In this document: one piece after another, positions 57,146 through 64,000 of the stretch
Layout: each line of letters starts with the position of its first letter
How positions within the stretch are numbered: the first letter of the stretch is position 1
DNA from: JAICJC01 sp963757605
GTDB taxonomy: Bacteria > Actinomycetota > Thermoleophilia > Gaiellales > JAICJC01
Length of the DNA: 64,000 nt
NCBI GenBank assembly: GCA_963757605.1
Contig: CAVWSF010000005.1
Span: forward strand, 1,240,001-1,304,000
Reading direction: 5' to 3'
The notes under the pieces: generated by a model
Told to the model about the DNA's origin: nothing
Database searches by the model: none
The model's input: the letters and a program-made list of their open reading frames with translations, nothing else
Program-made: the position numbers and the translations under genes

Positions 57146-57886
57146 ATGCGCTTGACGCTGGGCCTCGTCGTCGTGCTCGCTTTCGTGGCGAGCGCCTGCC
57201 AGCACCGCCAGCTGTTCGGCCACGCCGACACGTCCGGCGGGCATTGGGCGGCGATCCATCCTCCCAAGCCGCACATCGTGTGGCGACCCATCCCCTTCTC
57301 CGCGACCCGGCGGGCCGAGACGGCGGCGTACGCGAAGCGCCACTACGGGCTCGACACGTGGCGGCTGGAGCGGCCGCGGGTGATCGTGGAGCACTACACC
57401 GCCGGCCCGACGTTCGAGGCGGCCTATGCGACATTCGCCGCCGACGTGCCCGACTCCGAGCTCCACGAGCTGCCGGGCACGTGCGCGCACTTCGTGATCG
57501 ACACCGACGGCACCATCTACCAGCTCGTCCGCCTCGACATGATCTGCCGGCACACGGTCGGCCTCAACTACACCGCGATCGGCATCGAGCATGTCGGGAT
57601 GAGCGACGGCCAGGTGCTCGGCGACTCCGCCCAGATGCGCTCGTCGCTTCGCCTCACCGCGTGGCTCCAGTGGCGGTTCGGCATCAAGCTCCGCAATGTG
57701 ATCGGCCACAACGAGAGCCTCACGAGCCCGTTCCACCACGAGCTCTACGCCGCCTGGCGCTGCCAGACGCACGGGGACTGGACCCACGCCGACATGGACG
57801 TCTACCGCGGCCGGCTGCGCGGCCTCGACCGCCGCTACGGCGTGGAGGTCGGCCCGCCGGCGAGGCCGGTCTCGAGCGGCTGTTGA
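57146..57886 (+). CDS. N-acetylmuramoyl-L-alanine amidase-like lipoprotein
   Basis: 246 residues. A lipobox (LAFVASACQH) marks a short lipoprotein signal. The domain is amidase-2/PGRP-type: RVIVEHYTAGPTFE (zinc His), TCAHFVIDTDGTIYQLV, NYTAIGIEHVG and VIGHNESLTSPFHH (second zinc His). It probably cleaves peptidoglycan stems outside the membrane. The ATG giving MRLTLGLVVV is used rather than an earlier one that would precede the signal. The end overlaps the converging DUF5317 gene. Confidence 0.88.
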   Translation: MRLTLGLVVVLAFVASACQHRQLFGHADTSGGHWAAIHPPKPHIVWRPIPFSATRRAETAAYAKRHYGLDTWRLERPRVIVEHYTAGPTFEAAYATFAADVPDSELHELPGTCAHFVIDTDGTIYQLVRLDMICRHTVGLNYTAIGIEHVGMSDGQVLGDSAQMRSSLRLTAWLQWRFGIKLRNVIGHNESLTSPFHHELYAAWRCQTHGDWTHADMDVYRGRLRGLDRRYGVEVGPPARPVSSGC

Positions 57887-58437
57887 CGCCGCAGGCGATC
57901 GGCGAACGGCACGCGCCCACCCATCGCGGCCGACACCATGACGACGGCGCCGACGGCGATCAGGACGTCGCCGACGGAGTACACGTTGCCGCCGGGGATC
58001 CAGGGCGGGACGGCCCAGCGGTCGACCAGCCAGGCCAGGTGCGGGTGGCTGGCGGCAACCTCGTTGTTATGGGCGCCCGTGTACATGTGGCCGGCGGCCC
58101 GAAGCGCCGAGGGAAGGCCGGGCATGTGGCCGCCGTTGGCGAGCACCGCGACCAGGTTGGACGCCATACCGAGGCCGACGACGGCGGCGCCCTTCACGCG
58201 CAGGTTGCACGCCGCCGCGACGACGAGGCAGCCGTAGGAGAGAAGCCACATCCCGATCGCCACCTGATCGCCGACGCTCCACGGGAGCGTCTCGGACGGG
58301 AAGGCGACGATCTGGAGGCCGATCGCCAGGTAGAAGAGCCAGGCCGCCCGCAGGCGCAGGTCGGCCAGACGCGAGAGCCGGCCGCCGAGCGCCCAGCCCA
58401 CGACGATGCCGAGCCCCACAGCGAGCAAGAGCACCAT
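57835..58437 (-). CDS. DUF5317-family membrane protein
   Basis: 200 residues and five or six helices, starting MVLLLAVGLGIVVGWALGG. The conserved mid-part, LGMASNLVAVLANGGHMPG...AALRAAG, and NVYSVGDVLIAVGAVVMV match DUF5317. The ATG overlaps the TGA of the GGDEF/HD-GYP gene by one base, so it is co-translated and may share its signalling role. Function unknown. Confidence 0.85.
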   Translation of the reverse strand: MVLLLAVGLGIVVGWALGGRLSRLADLRLRAAWLFYLAIGLQIVAFPSETLPWSVGDQVAIGMWLLSYGCLVVAAACNLRVKGAAVVGLGMASNLVAVLANGGHMPGLPSALRAAGHMYTGAHNNEVAASHPHLAWLVDRWAVPPWIPGGNVYSVGDVLIAVGAVVMVSAAMGGRVPFADRLRRQQPLETGLAGGPTSTP

Positions 58438-60296
58438 CAGCCGGCCGCGCTTTCGAGCCCCGCGAGGTGGGAGCTCTCGGACGCCAGGTACTCCTCGAGC
58501 GCGCCCACGACGCGCGCGTCGAACTGCGTCCAGCTCCGCCGCCGGAGCTCCGCGAACGCGGCCTCGCTCGTGCCCGCGGCGCGGTAGACCCGGTCTGAGG
58601 TCATCGCGTCGAAGGCGTCGGCAACGAGGATGATCCGCGACCCGAGCGGGATCTCGTCACCCGCCAGCCCGAGCGGGTAGCCCGAGCCGTCCCACCACTC
58701 GTGGTGGTGGCGGATCCAGCGATCGACCGGCGAGACGCCGAGGCCCTCGAGCAGCCGGTAGCCGAGCTCGGGATGCTCGCGCATCACCCGCAGCTCGTCC
58801 GGGTCGAGCTTGCCGGGCTTCTGGAGGATGCGGTCCGGGATCGCGATCTTGCCGAGGTCGTGCAGGAGGCCCGCGAGCCGCACCTGCTCCACCGTCTCGA
58901 GGTCGAGCCCCATCGACCGCGCGATCCCCTCCGCGAGCCGCGACACCGACTGGGAGTGCGCGCCGGCGTAGGTGTCCTTGGCGTCGACGACCCGGATCAG
59001 GCCCTCGGCGGCCCGCAGGCGGGCGGTGCGCTCGGCGACGTTCGCGATCTCGGCGGGCGTGTAGATCCGCACGACCGAATCGGAGTAGAGGCAGGAGCGG
59101 TTCTTGCCGTGGTTCTTCGACCAGTAGAGCGACGCGTCGACGACCTTCAGGAGCTCGTCGCGGTCGTCCGCATGCTCGGGATACGTGGCGACGCCGGCGC
59201 TCACGGTGACCGGCTCGCCGTGCGGGAACGTGCTCTGCCACAGGCGGTGGTGCACGCGCTCCAGGTCGGCATAGGCGATCTGGCCGGGGCGGTCCGACAG
59301 GATCAGCGCGAACTCCTCGCCGCCGATGCGGTAGGCGGACTCGCTCCCGAACGCCTCGCGCAGCACCTCCGAGACCTCCTGGAGGACGCGGTCGCCGACG
59401 GGGTGGCCGTACCGGTCGTTGATGCTCTTGAAGTCGTCGAGGTCGATCAGCGCGAGCGAGACAGCGCTCCGCGTCGAGGCCGCCATGGCGAGCGCCTCGC
59501 GCAGGTCGGTCTGGAACGAGCGGTGGTTCCCGAGCGCGGTCAGCGCGTCGGTCTCGGCGTCGCGCACCGCGAGCACGGTCCGGTAGGCGTAGCGCTGGTA
59601 GAGCGCGAGCGCGAAGAGCGGCCCGGCGAGCAGGATCTCGAGCGTCGGGTTCACCTTCCACAGCGACACCGCCAGCGCCGAGATGAACGCCATGATGACG
59701 AACGCCGGGCCCGAGTGGCTCATGTACTCGTGCGACATCCGCCGCAGCGGCACCCCCTGGGCCAGGGTCACCGCGACGGCGACGAGCATGACGTTCGTGA
59801 TGAGGTACGCGCCGCCGCCGGAGAAGGCGAGCACGACGAGCGTGTCGGCATTGGCGGCCCCGATGCGGGTGCCGTCGACGCCGAGCAGGAACGCCGGCAG
59901 CGCCGAGGCGAAGGCCGAGAGGCCGTAGGTCGCCGTGTTGAAGGCGCCGCGGAGCGAGACGCCGCGCTCCACCGCCTCGACGGCCGCCGCCGCGATGAGG
60001 GCGGCCAGCACGGCGTACTGCCAGCCGAAGAGCACCTGGGCGGAGAGGAGGAAGACGAACGCCAGCGACACGCGCCGGTGGCCCTGCTCGTCGAGCGGGA
60101 CCGGCTTGGCCTCAGCAGCGAGAGCGGCGGTCGAGAACGCCAGGACGCCGATGACGACGTCGGCCGGCGGCGGCGCGGAGGCGATACGCAGAATCGCCCC
60201 GACTGCGACCGGGACGGTCACCGCGATGACGGTGACCACGTACCGGAGCAGCCGGGGCGGATACGAGTGGGACGGAGATGAAGCTTGAGGGCTCAC
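58437..60296 (-). CDS. GGDEF/HD-GYP membrane signalling protein
   Basis: 619 residues. About eight hydrophobic segments occupy 15-235. A GGDEF domain follows (TDALTALGNHRSF, YRIGGEEFALIL; the GGEEF form is catalytically competent). Then an HD-GYP-like domain: HSQSVSRLAEGIARSMG, LLHDLGKIAIPD, HHHEWWDGSGYP, LVADAFDAMTSDRVYR. It could both make and degrade cyclic dinucleotides or act as a bifunctional sensor. The GTG-started frame MSPQASSPSHSYPP is used. Confidence 0.92.
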   Translation of the reverse strand: MSPQASSPSHSYPPRLLRYVVTVIAVTVPVAVGAILRIASAPPPADVVIGVLAFSTAALAAEAKPVPLDEQGHRRVSLAFVFLLSAQVLFGWQYAVLAALIAAAAVEAVERGVSLRGAFNTATYGLSAFASALPAFLLGVDGTRIGAANADTLVVLAFSGGGAYLITNVMLVAVAVTLAQGVPLRRMSHEYMSHSGPAFVIMAFISALAVSLWKVNPTLEILLAGPLFALALYQRYAYRTVLAVRDAETDALTALGNHRSFQTDLREALAMAASTRSAVSLALIDLDDFKSINDRYGHPVGDRVLQEVSEVLREAFGSESAYRIGGEEFALILSDRPGQIAYADLERVHHRLWQSTFPHGEPVTVSAGVATYPEHADDRDELLKVVDASLYWSKNHGKNRSCLYSDSVVRIYTPAEIANVAERTARLRAAEGLIRVVDAKDTYAGAHSQSVSRLAEGIARSMGLDLETVEQVRLAGLLHDLGKIAIPDRILQKPGKLDPDELRVMREHPELGYRLLEGLGVSPVDRWIRHHHEWWDGSGYPLGLAGDEIPLGSRIILVADAFDAMTSDRVYRAAGTSEAAFAELRRRSWTQFDARVVGALEEYLASESSHLAGLESAAG

Positions 60297-60361
60297 GGGC
60301 GGTCGGGAGTTTTTATCGGCCGCTCCCGGCGCCTATGTGAGCACCAGGTAGATACTCGTGC

Positions 60362-60463
60362 CTAGCCGACCCAGCGAACGCCGGCGCCGGAGGACACGAC
60401 GAACGACGCGATGGCGGCCAGCGCCAGGGCGACGCGGAGAGTGCGGTGGTTCCACTTGATCAT
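60362..60463 (-). CDS. Membrane micropeptide, 33 aa
   Basis: It starts MIKWNHRTLRVALALAAIAS and continues FVVSSGAGVRWVG. A basic N-terminus, one hydrophobic helix and a short tail make it a single-pass membrane peptide. GAAAGG lies 8 bases upstream of the ATG. It is oriented like, and lies upstream of, the GGDEF/HD-GYP gene. It is too short for ordinary gene finders. Function unknown. Confidence 0.6.
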   Translation of the reverse strand: MIKWNHRTLRVALALAAIASFVVSSGAGVRWVG

Positions 60464-60659
60464 GTCCGCAGCCTTTCTTGCTCGTGTTCAGAGGGGGTGA
60501 GCGACGTCCACGACCGCCGATCCGGGGGGAGAGGCGGTGGCCGGAGCAAGAGGCTCTTCGGGGGGCCGAACGGAGCGTCCCTCTCGTGATAGCGAGGGGC
60601 GCGGGAGGCGGGAATGCCTCGAAGGGGGTAAAGCAGTCAGCCTCTGTCAGTGAGGGCGA

Positions 60660-61847
60660 CTACCGCTGGATGATCCCGCCAGGCCCGATCCGGACGCCGC
60701 GGGCGCCCAGGTCGCTGCGGGAGAGCTGCCCGACGAGCGCCGCGGCGGCGCCCGACGAGTCGGGGACGGGCTGCCCGGCGTCCACCAGCCGGACCGACGT
60801 GAGCCGGCCCGATCTGAAGCGGCCGTCGGCGGCGAGCGTGGCGTGAAGGACGACCGATTCGCCGAGGACGCCCTCGAGGCTGAAGTTGTGGTAGCCGGCG
60901 AAGTTCCCGAGGCTGTAGGCGATCAGCCGGCCCCGGTAGACCTCCATCCCGCGCAGGACGTGCGGCCCCGACCCCAGGACGAGGTCGGCGCCAGCCTTCA
61001 CGGCCATGTGCGCGAAGGCAACGGGGTTCCCGCGATCCTCCCCCAGGTAGGTCTCGTCGCCGCCGGTGAGATGGAGGGCCGCGGTGCCCTCGGCCCCCGC
61101 GTGGATCGCGCACACGACGAGGTCGGCCTTCGCGGCGGCGCGGCGGATCAAGCGGCGGGCCGCCGGCAGGTCGTTCAGGGGGCCCGTGTTGGGATACGGC
61201 GCGAAACCCAGGAACGCGACCCGGAAGTCCTTGACGTGGACGATCGTGATCTCGCCCGGAAGCCCGGTCTGGGCGATCCCGGCCCGGTGCAGGGAGCGCA
61301 CGGTCTGCTCCTCGCCGGCCTGGCCGAAGTCGTAGGAGTGGTTGTTGGCGTTCGAGAGGATCGTGAACCCCGAGTCGCGCAGGGCGGCGGCGAGCTCCGG
61401 AGGCGCGCGGAACGCGAAGCACGACGACGAGGGCGCGCCGCCGCACTTCGACGCCGTCTGGTCGGTGAGCGTCCCCTCGAGGTTGCCGAAGACGACGTCG
61501 CCGGCCAGCGCCGAGCGCATCGGCGCCAGGTACGTTCCCGGCGATGGCGGCAGCGTCGGCGTCGTCCCGAGCATCGTGTCGCCGACGGCCGCGATCGTGA
61601 CTGTGCCGTGCGGCTGCGTGTCAGGGTGCGTGGTGGTGGTCGTGACCGTGCCGGTGGAGGTGGGCGGAAGGCTGCCACCGGCGCCGGAGCGCCCCCCGCG
61701 ATCCGGCGGCGAGGACACGCCGACGGCGGCCGCGACACCGGCCACGACGAGCAGCGCGACCGCCAGCGCGACGACCGCGATCCTGCGCTGGCGGCGGACG
61801 CGGCGGCGAGCCCGGTCGCGACCATCGTGTGCACCGAAGTCGTCCAA
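60660..61847 (-). CDS. CapA-family (poly-gamma-glutamate synthesis-like) metallophosphatase
   Basis: 395 residues. A basic N-terminus and one helix (IAVVALAVALLVVAGVAAAVG) anchor it; a Ser/Thr/Pro linker follows. The domain has TIAAVGDTMLG (first metal motif), VVFGNLEGTLT, TILSNANNHSYDFG (Asn-Asn-His), VCAIHAGAEG and LGSGPHVLRGMEVYRGRLIAYSLGNF. Family members act in capsule or polyglutamate systems; no other such gene is present, so the substrate is unknown. TTG start with AGGTGA 4 bases upstream. Confidence 0.88.
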   Translation of the reverse strand: MDDFGAHDGRDRARRRVRRQRRIAVVALAVALLVVAGVAAAVGVSSPPDRGGRSGAGGSLPPTSTGTVTTTTTHPDTQPHGTVTIAAVGDTMLGTTPTLPPSPGTYLAPMRSALAGDVVFGNLEGTLTDQTASKCGGAPSSSCFAFRAPPELAAALRDSGFTILSNANNHSYDFGQAGEEQTVRSLHRAGIAQTGLPGEITIVHVKDFRVAFLGFAPYPNTGPLNDLPAARRLIRRAAAKADLVVCAIHAGAEGTAALHLTGGDETYLGEDRGNPVAFAHMAVKAGADLVLGSGPHVLRGMEVYRGRLIAYSLGNFAGYHNFSLEGVLGESVVLHATLAADGRFRSGRLTSVRLVDAGQPVPDSSGAAAALVGQLSRSDLGARGVRIGPGGIIQR

Positions 61848-61869
61848 CGGTCACCTATCATCGCCCACC

Positions 61870-63174
61870 GTGACGCTGGAGCAGCGCATCCTCGACGAGG
61901 TTGCCGCCGGGCGCGAGGAGCTGGTCGAGCTGACGTCGGCGCTGATCGGTTTCGACACGACCGCGCGGGAGCCGAGCGACCCGGCCCGGGCCGAGGCCGA
62001 CCTGCAGGCCTACCTCGGCGACCGCCTGAGCCGCGCCGGCGCTGCGGTCGACATCTGGGAGCCCGAGCCCGCCGACGTCGCCGGCACGCGCCAGATCCCG
62101 TCCGGGCTCACGTTCGAAGGCCGGCCGCAGCTCGCGGCCCGGTTCGCGGGAGCCGGGGGCGGCCGCAGCCTGCTCCTGAACGGCCACATCGACGTCGTCC
62201 CGTCCGACCCGAAGGAGCGCTGGACGAGCGACCCCAACCAGGCGGAGGTCCGCGACGGCAACCTCTACGGCCGGGGCGCGTGCGACATGAAGGGCGGCGT
62301 GGCCTGCATGGTCTATGCGGCCGAGGTGCTCGCGCGCCTGGGCGTGAAGCTCGCCGGCGACGTCGTCGTGAACACCGTGACCGACGAGGAGTCCTCCGGC
62401 GCCGGCGGCCTGGCCGCCGCCCGCCACGGCGTGCGCGCCGACGCCGGGATCGTGCCGGAGCCGACGGCCTTCGAGGTGTGGGTCGCCTGCCGCGGGTCGC
62501 TCACGCCGACGATCACCGTCGAGGGCCGGCCGGGGCACGCCGAGATGGCCCAGCCGCACTGGAAGGACGGCGGCGCGGTGAACGCGATCGAGAAGATGTC
62601 GGTCGTGCTCGACGCGGTGCGCCGTCTGCGGGAGGAGTGGATGGGGCGGCCCGACAAGCGCCATCCCCACCTGTCCTCGGGCACGATCGTGCCGGTCAAG
62701 ATCTCGGGCGGCGAGTGGGCGGTGACCTACCCGGCGTCGTGCTCGCTCACGTGCGAGGTCATGTACCTGCCCGGGAACGCCGACGACGACGGCTGGGGGC
62801 GCGAGGTCGAGGCCGAGATCGAGGCCTGGATCGCGGCGGCGGCCGCCGCCGACCCGTGGCTCGCGCTCCACCCGCCCGCGATCGAATGGGCGCTCGACAT
62901 CCCGCCCGCCGAGGTCGACGCCGCCCACCCCATCGTCGAGGCCGTGGCGAAGGCCAGCGCCGCCGCGGGCGAGCCACCGTCGCTCGGCGGGCTCGACTCC
63001 TGGTTCGACGCGGCCACGTTCACCCGTTTCGCCGACACGCCGTCGATCGGCTTCGGGCCCCGCTCGCTGGCGTGGGGCCACACGATCGATGAGTACGTGC
63101 CGGTGGACGACCTCGTCAGCTGCACGCAGGCGCTGGCGCTGGCGGCCGTCGACTACTGCGGGGTGGCCGAATGA
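61870..63174 (+). CDS. M20-family peptidase/deacetylase (ArgE/DapE type)
   Basis: 434 residues. Metal-binding residues are in LNGHIDVVP (His), YGRGACDMKGG (bridging Asp), VTDEESSG (catalytic Glu and ligand Glu) and SLAWGHTIDEYVPVDDL (last His). A dimerisation domain lies between. The family removes acyl groups from amino acids or cleaves dipeptides; which one cannot be told. GTG start, 22 bases from the divergent CapA start. The TGA overlaps the next ATG. Confidence 0.92.
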   Translation: MTLEQRILDEVAAGREELVELTSALIGFDTTAREPSDPARAEADLQAYLGDRLSRAGAAVDIWEPEPADVAGTRQIPSGLTFEGRPQLAARFAGAGGGRSLLLNGHIDVVPSDPKERWTSDPNQAEVRDGNLYGRGACDMKGGVACMVYAAEVLARLGVKLAGDVVVNTVTDEESSGAGGLAAARHGVRADAGIVPEPTAFEVWVACRGSLTPTITVEGRPGHAEMAQPHWKDGGAVNAIEKMSVVLDAVRRLREEWMGRPDKRHPHLSSGTIVPVKISGGEWAVTYPASCSLTCEVMYLPGNADDDGWGREVEAEIEAWIAAAAAADPWLALHPPAIEWALDIPPAEVDAAHPIVEAVAKASAAAGEPPSLGGLDSWFDAATFTRFADTPSIGFGPRSLAWGHTIDEYVPVDDLVSCTQALALAAVDYCGVAE

Positions 63175-63608
63175 CCGCCGCGACGCCGCGCCTGGCGACC
63201 GCCGACGACGTCGACGTCATCACCCGGCTCCTCAAGGCGTTCTTCAGCCACGAGGGCCGCGAGGTGGTTCACCTGCGCCAGAACGTGGAGGCGATCCTCG
63301 ACGATCCCGGGCGCGGCTTCTTCACCCTGGCCGGCGAGTCGGCGGTGGCCACGACGACCATCCGCATCTCGGCCGGCGGCGGCGCCTCGGCCGAGATCGA
63401 GGAGATCTGGGTGCAGCCCTCCGCCCGCGGGCGCGGGATCGGCTCGCGCCTCCTGCGAAGCGCGGTGGCGGAGTGCCAGCGACGTGGAATACAGTCGATC
63501 GAGCTTCGCGTCACCCCGGACGACCACGAGGTGGGGATCCCCGACTTCTATCTGAAACAGGGGTTCCGCGACCGGGGCCGGCAGATCATGGAGTTCGCAG
63601 GCGAATGA
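63171..63608 (+). CDS. GNAT-family N-acetyltransferase
   Basis: 145 residues. The acetyl-CoA-binding motif is IWVQPSARGRGIGSRLL (R/Q-x-x-G-x-G/A), preceded by IEEIWV; the C-terminal DFYLKQGFRDRGRQIMEF is the usual last strand region. It is co-translated with the M20 peptidase (ATGA overlap), suggesting linked deacylation and acetylation of a common class of substrates, which is inference. Confidence 0.92.
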   Translation: MTAATPRLATADDVDVITRLLKAFFSHEGREVVHLRQNVEAILDDPGRGFFTLAGESAVATTTIRISAGGGASAEIEEIWVQPSARGRGIGSRLLRSAVAECQRRGIQSIELRVTPDDHEVGIPDFYLKQGFRDRGRQIMEFAGE

Positions 63609-63621
63609 AAAGGGGCTGCGG

Positions 63622-64000
63622 ATGAGCACCGCTGAGGGAACGGGCTGGAAGGTCGCGGAGGTGAACGCGATCCCGCCGGTGAAGCCCGACTGGCCCGCCA
63701 CGTGGAAGTCGGTCCGGCATCACTTCGGGATCAGCAGCTTCGGCGTGAACGCCGTCACGAAGGACGCCGGGAACGTCCTCATTCCCGAGCACGACGAGCG
63801 CGAGTCCGGTCAGGAGGAGCTGTACTTCGTCCACGCGGGCGAGGTCCAGGCCACGCTCGACGGCGACGCCGTCACGATCCCGGCCGGTGGGCTGGTGTCG
63901 GTGGGGCCCACGGTCAAGCGGAAGATCGAGGCCACCGCGTCGCCCACGACGCTGATCGCGGTCGGCGGGACGCCGGGCAAGGCGTACGAGATCGGCCCCT
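63622..64000 (+). CDS. Cupin-domain protein (3' end outside window)
   Basis: 126 residues are visible; no stop occurs before the edge. It begins MSTAEGTGWKVAEVNAIPPV with AAGGGG 8 bases before the ATG. The cupin motifs are HDERESGQEELYFVHAGEVQATL and then VTIPAGGLVSVGPTVKRKI. The end LIAVGGTPGKAYEIGP matches the end of the cupin at 14861. It follows the GNAT gene by 13 bases, so it is probably in the same operon. Confidence 0.88.
   Translation, partial: MSTAEGTGWKVAEVNAIPPVKPDWPATWKSVRHHFGISSFGVNAVTKDAGNVLIPEHDERESGQEELYFVHAGEVQATLDGDAVTIPAGGLVSVGPTVKRKIEATASPTTLIAVGGTPGKAYEIGP

Overview
The window is very GC-rich DNA with strong G/C third-position bias, tightly packed genes and many 1-4 base start/stop overlaps. 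Together with a DUF1272-TetR pair, a LexA box of actinobacterial type (CGAAC-N4-GTTCG), actinobacterial-style DNA ligase and LigD-polymerase proteins, and a TIGR03118 protein, this points to a free-living, probably soil, actinobacterium. A deep lineage such as Thermoleophilia/Gaiellales is my inference. It reads as chromosomal. I see no tRNA, rRNA, CRISPR array, phage, plasmid gene or transposase.

Layout. 1-8.6 kb: membrane proteins, an arginase-like protein, exonuclease III and a cyclic-nucleotide-domain/thioredoxin-reductase-like flavoprotein. 8.6-15.2 kb: a minus-strand operon of an NAD(P)H/Fe-S oxidoreductase, pyruvate:ferredoxin oxidoreductase and a DHOD-like protein, preceded by a cupin. 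15.3-25 kb: a PLP decarboxylase, a TetR/methyltransferase pair with a readable promoter and operators, a predicted metzincin, an AraC/VOC pair and small stress-type proteins. 25.2-28.7 kb: a sugar ABC importer. 28.7-34.2 kb: a decayed methyltransferase, dinB with a LexA box, an ABC exporter and a LigD-type polymerase. 34.3-42.1 kb: sugar catabolism genes, a sulfite-oxidase-like/FNR/DUF6510 redox module, a PilZ protein and a trimethylamine/histamine-dehydrogenase-like enzyme. 42.1-54 kb: lipoprotein, exporter, secreted propeller proteins, protease, DNA ligase, a second Mo-oxidoreductase and an EAL-HDOD protein. 54-64 kb: a cupredoxin/DUF1800/DUF1501 set, an amidase, a GGDEF/HD-GYP protein, a CapA-like protein, an M20 peptidase, a GNAT protein and a cupin cut by the window edge.

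The most unusual signal is a family of about 200-bp non-coding repeats (copies at 982, 7544, 8466, 16712 and 30485). Each complete copy is bounded by long terminal inverted repeats that differ between copies but stay complementary within each copy. Each encloses a conserved core with a central hairpin that shows a compensatory base change. Most ends carry CTAG, and in all five copies the right-hand CTAG supplies the TAG stop codon of a minus-strand gene. This is the behaviour expected of a structured RNA or DNA element rather than of a simple sequence repeat. Two further palindromic repeat families (36577/56882 and 44872-44979) are unrelated to it.

Functional themes: DNA repair (XthA, DinB, LigD-Pol, ATP ligase), cyclic-di-GMP signalling (PilZ, EAL-HDOD, GGDEF-HD-GYP), ferredoxin- and molybdenum-linked redox chemistry, and secreted or Tat-exported proteins.
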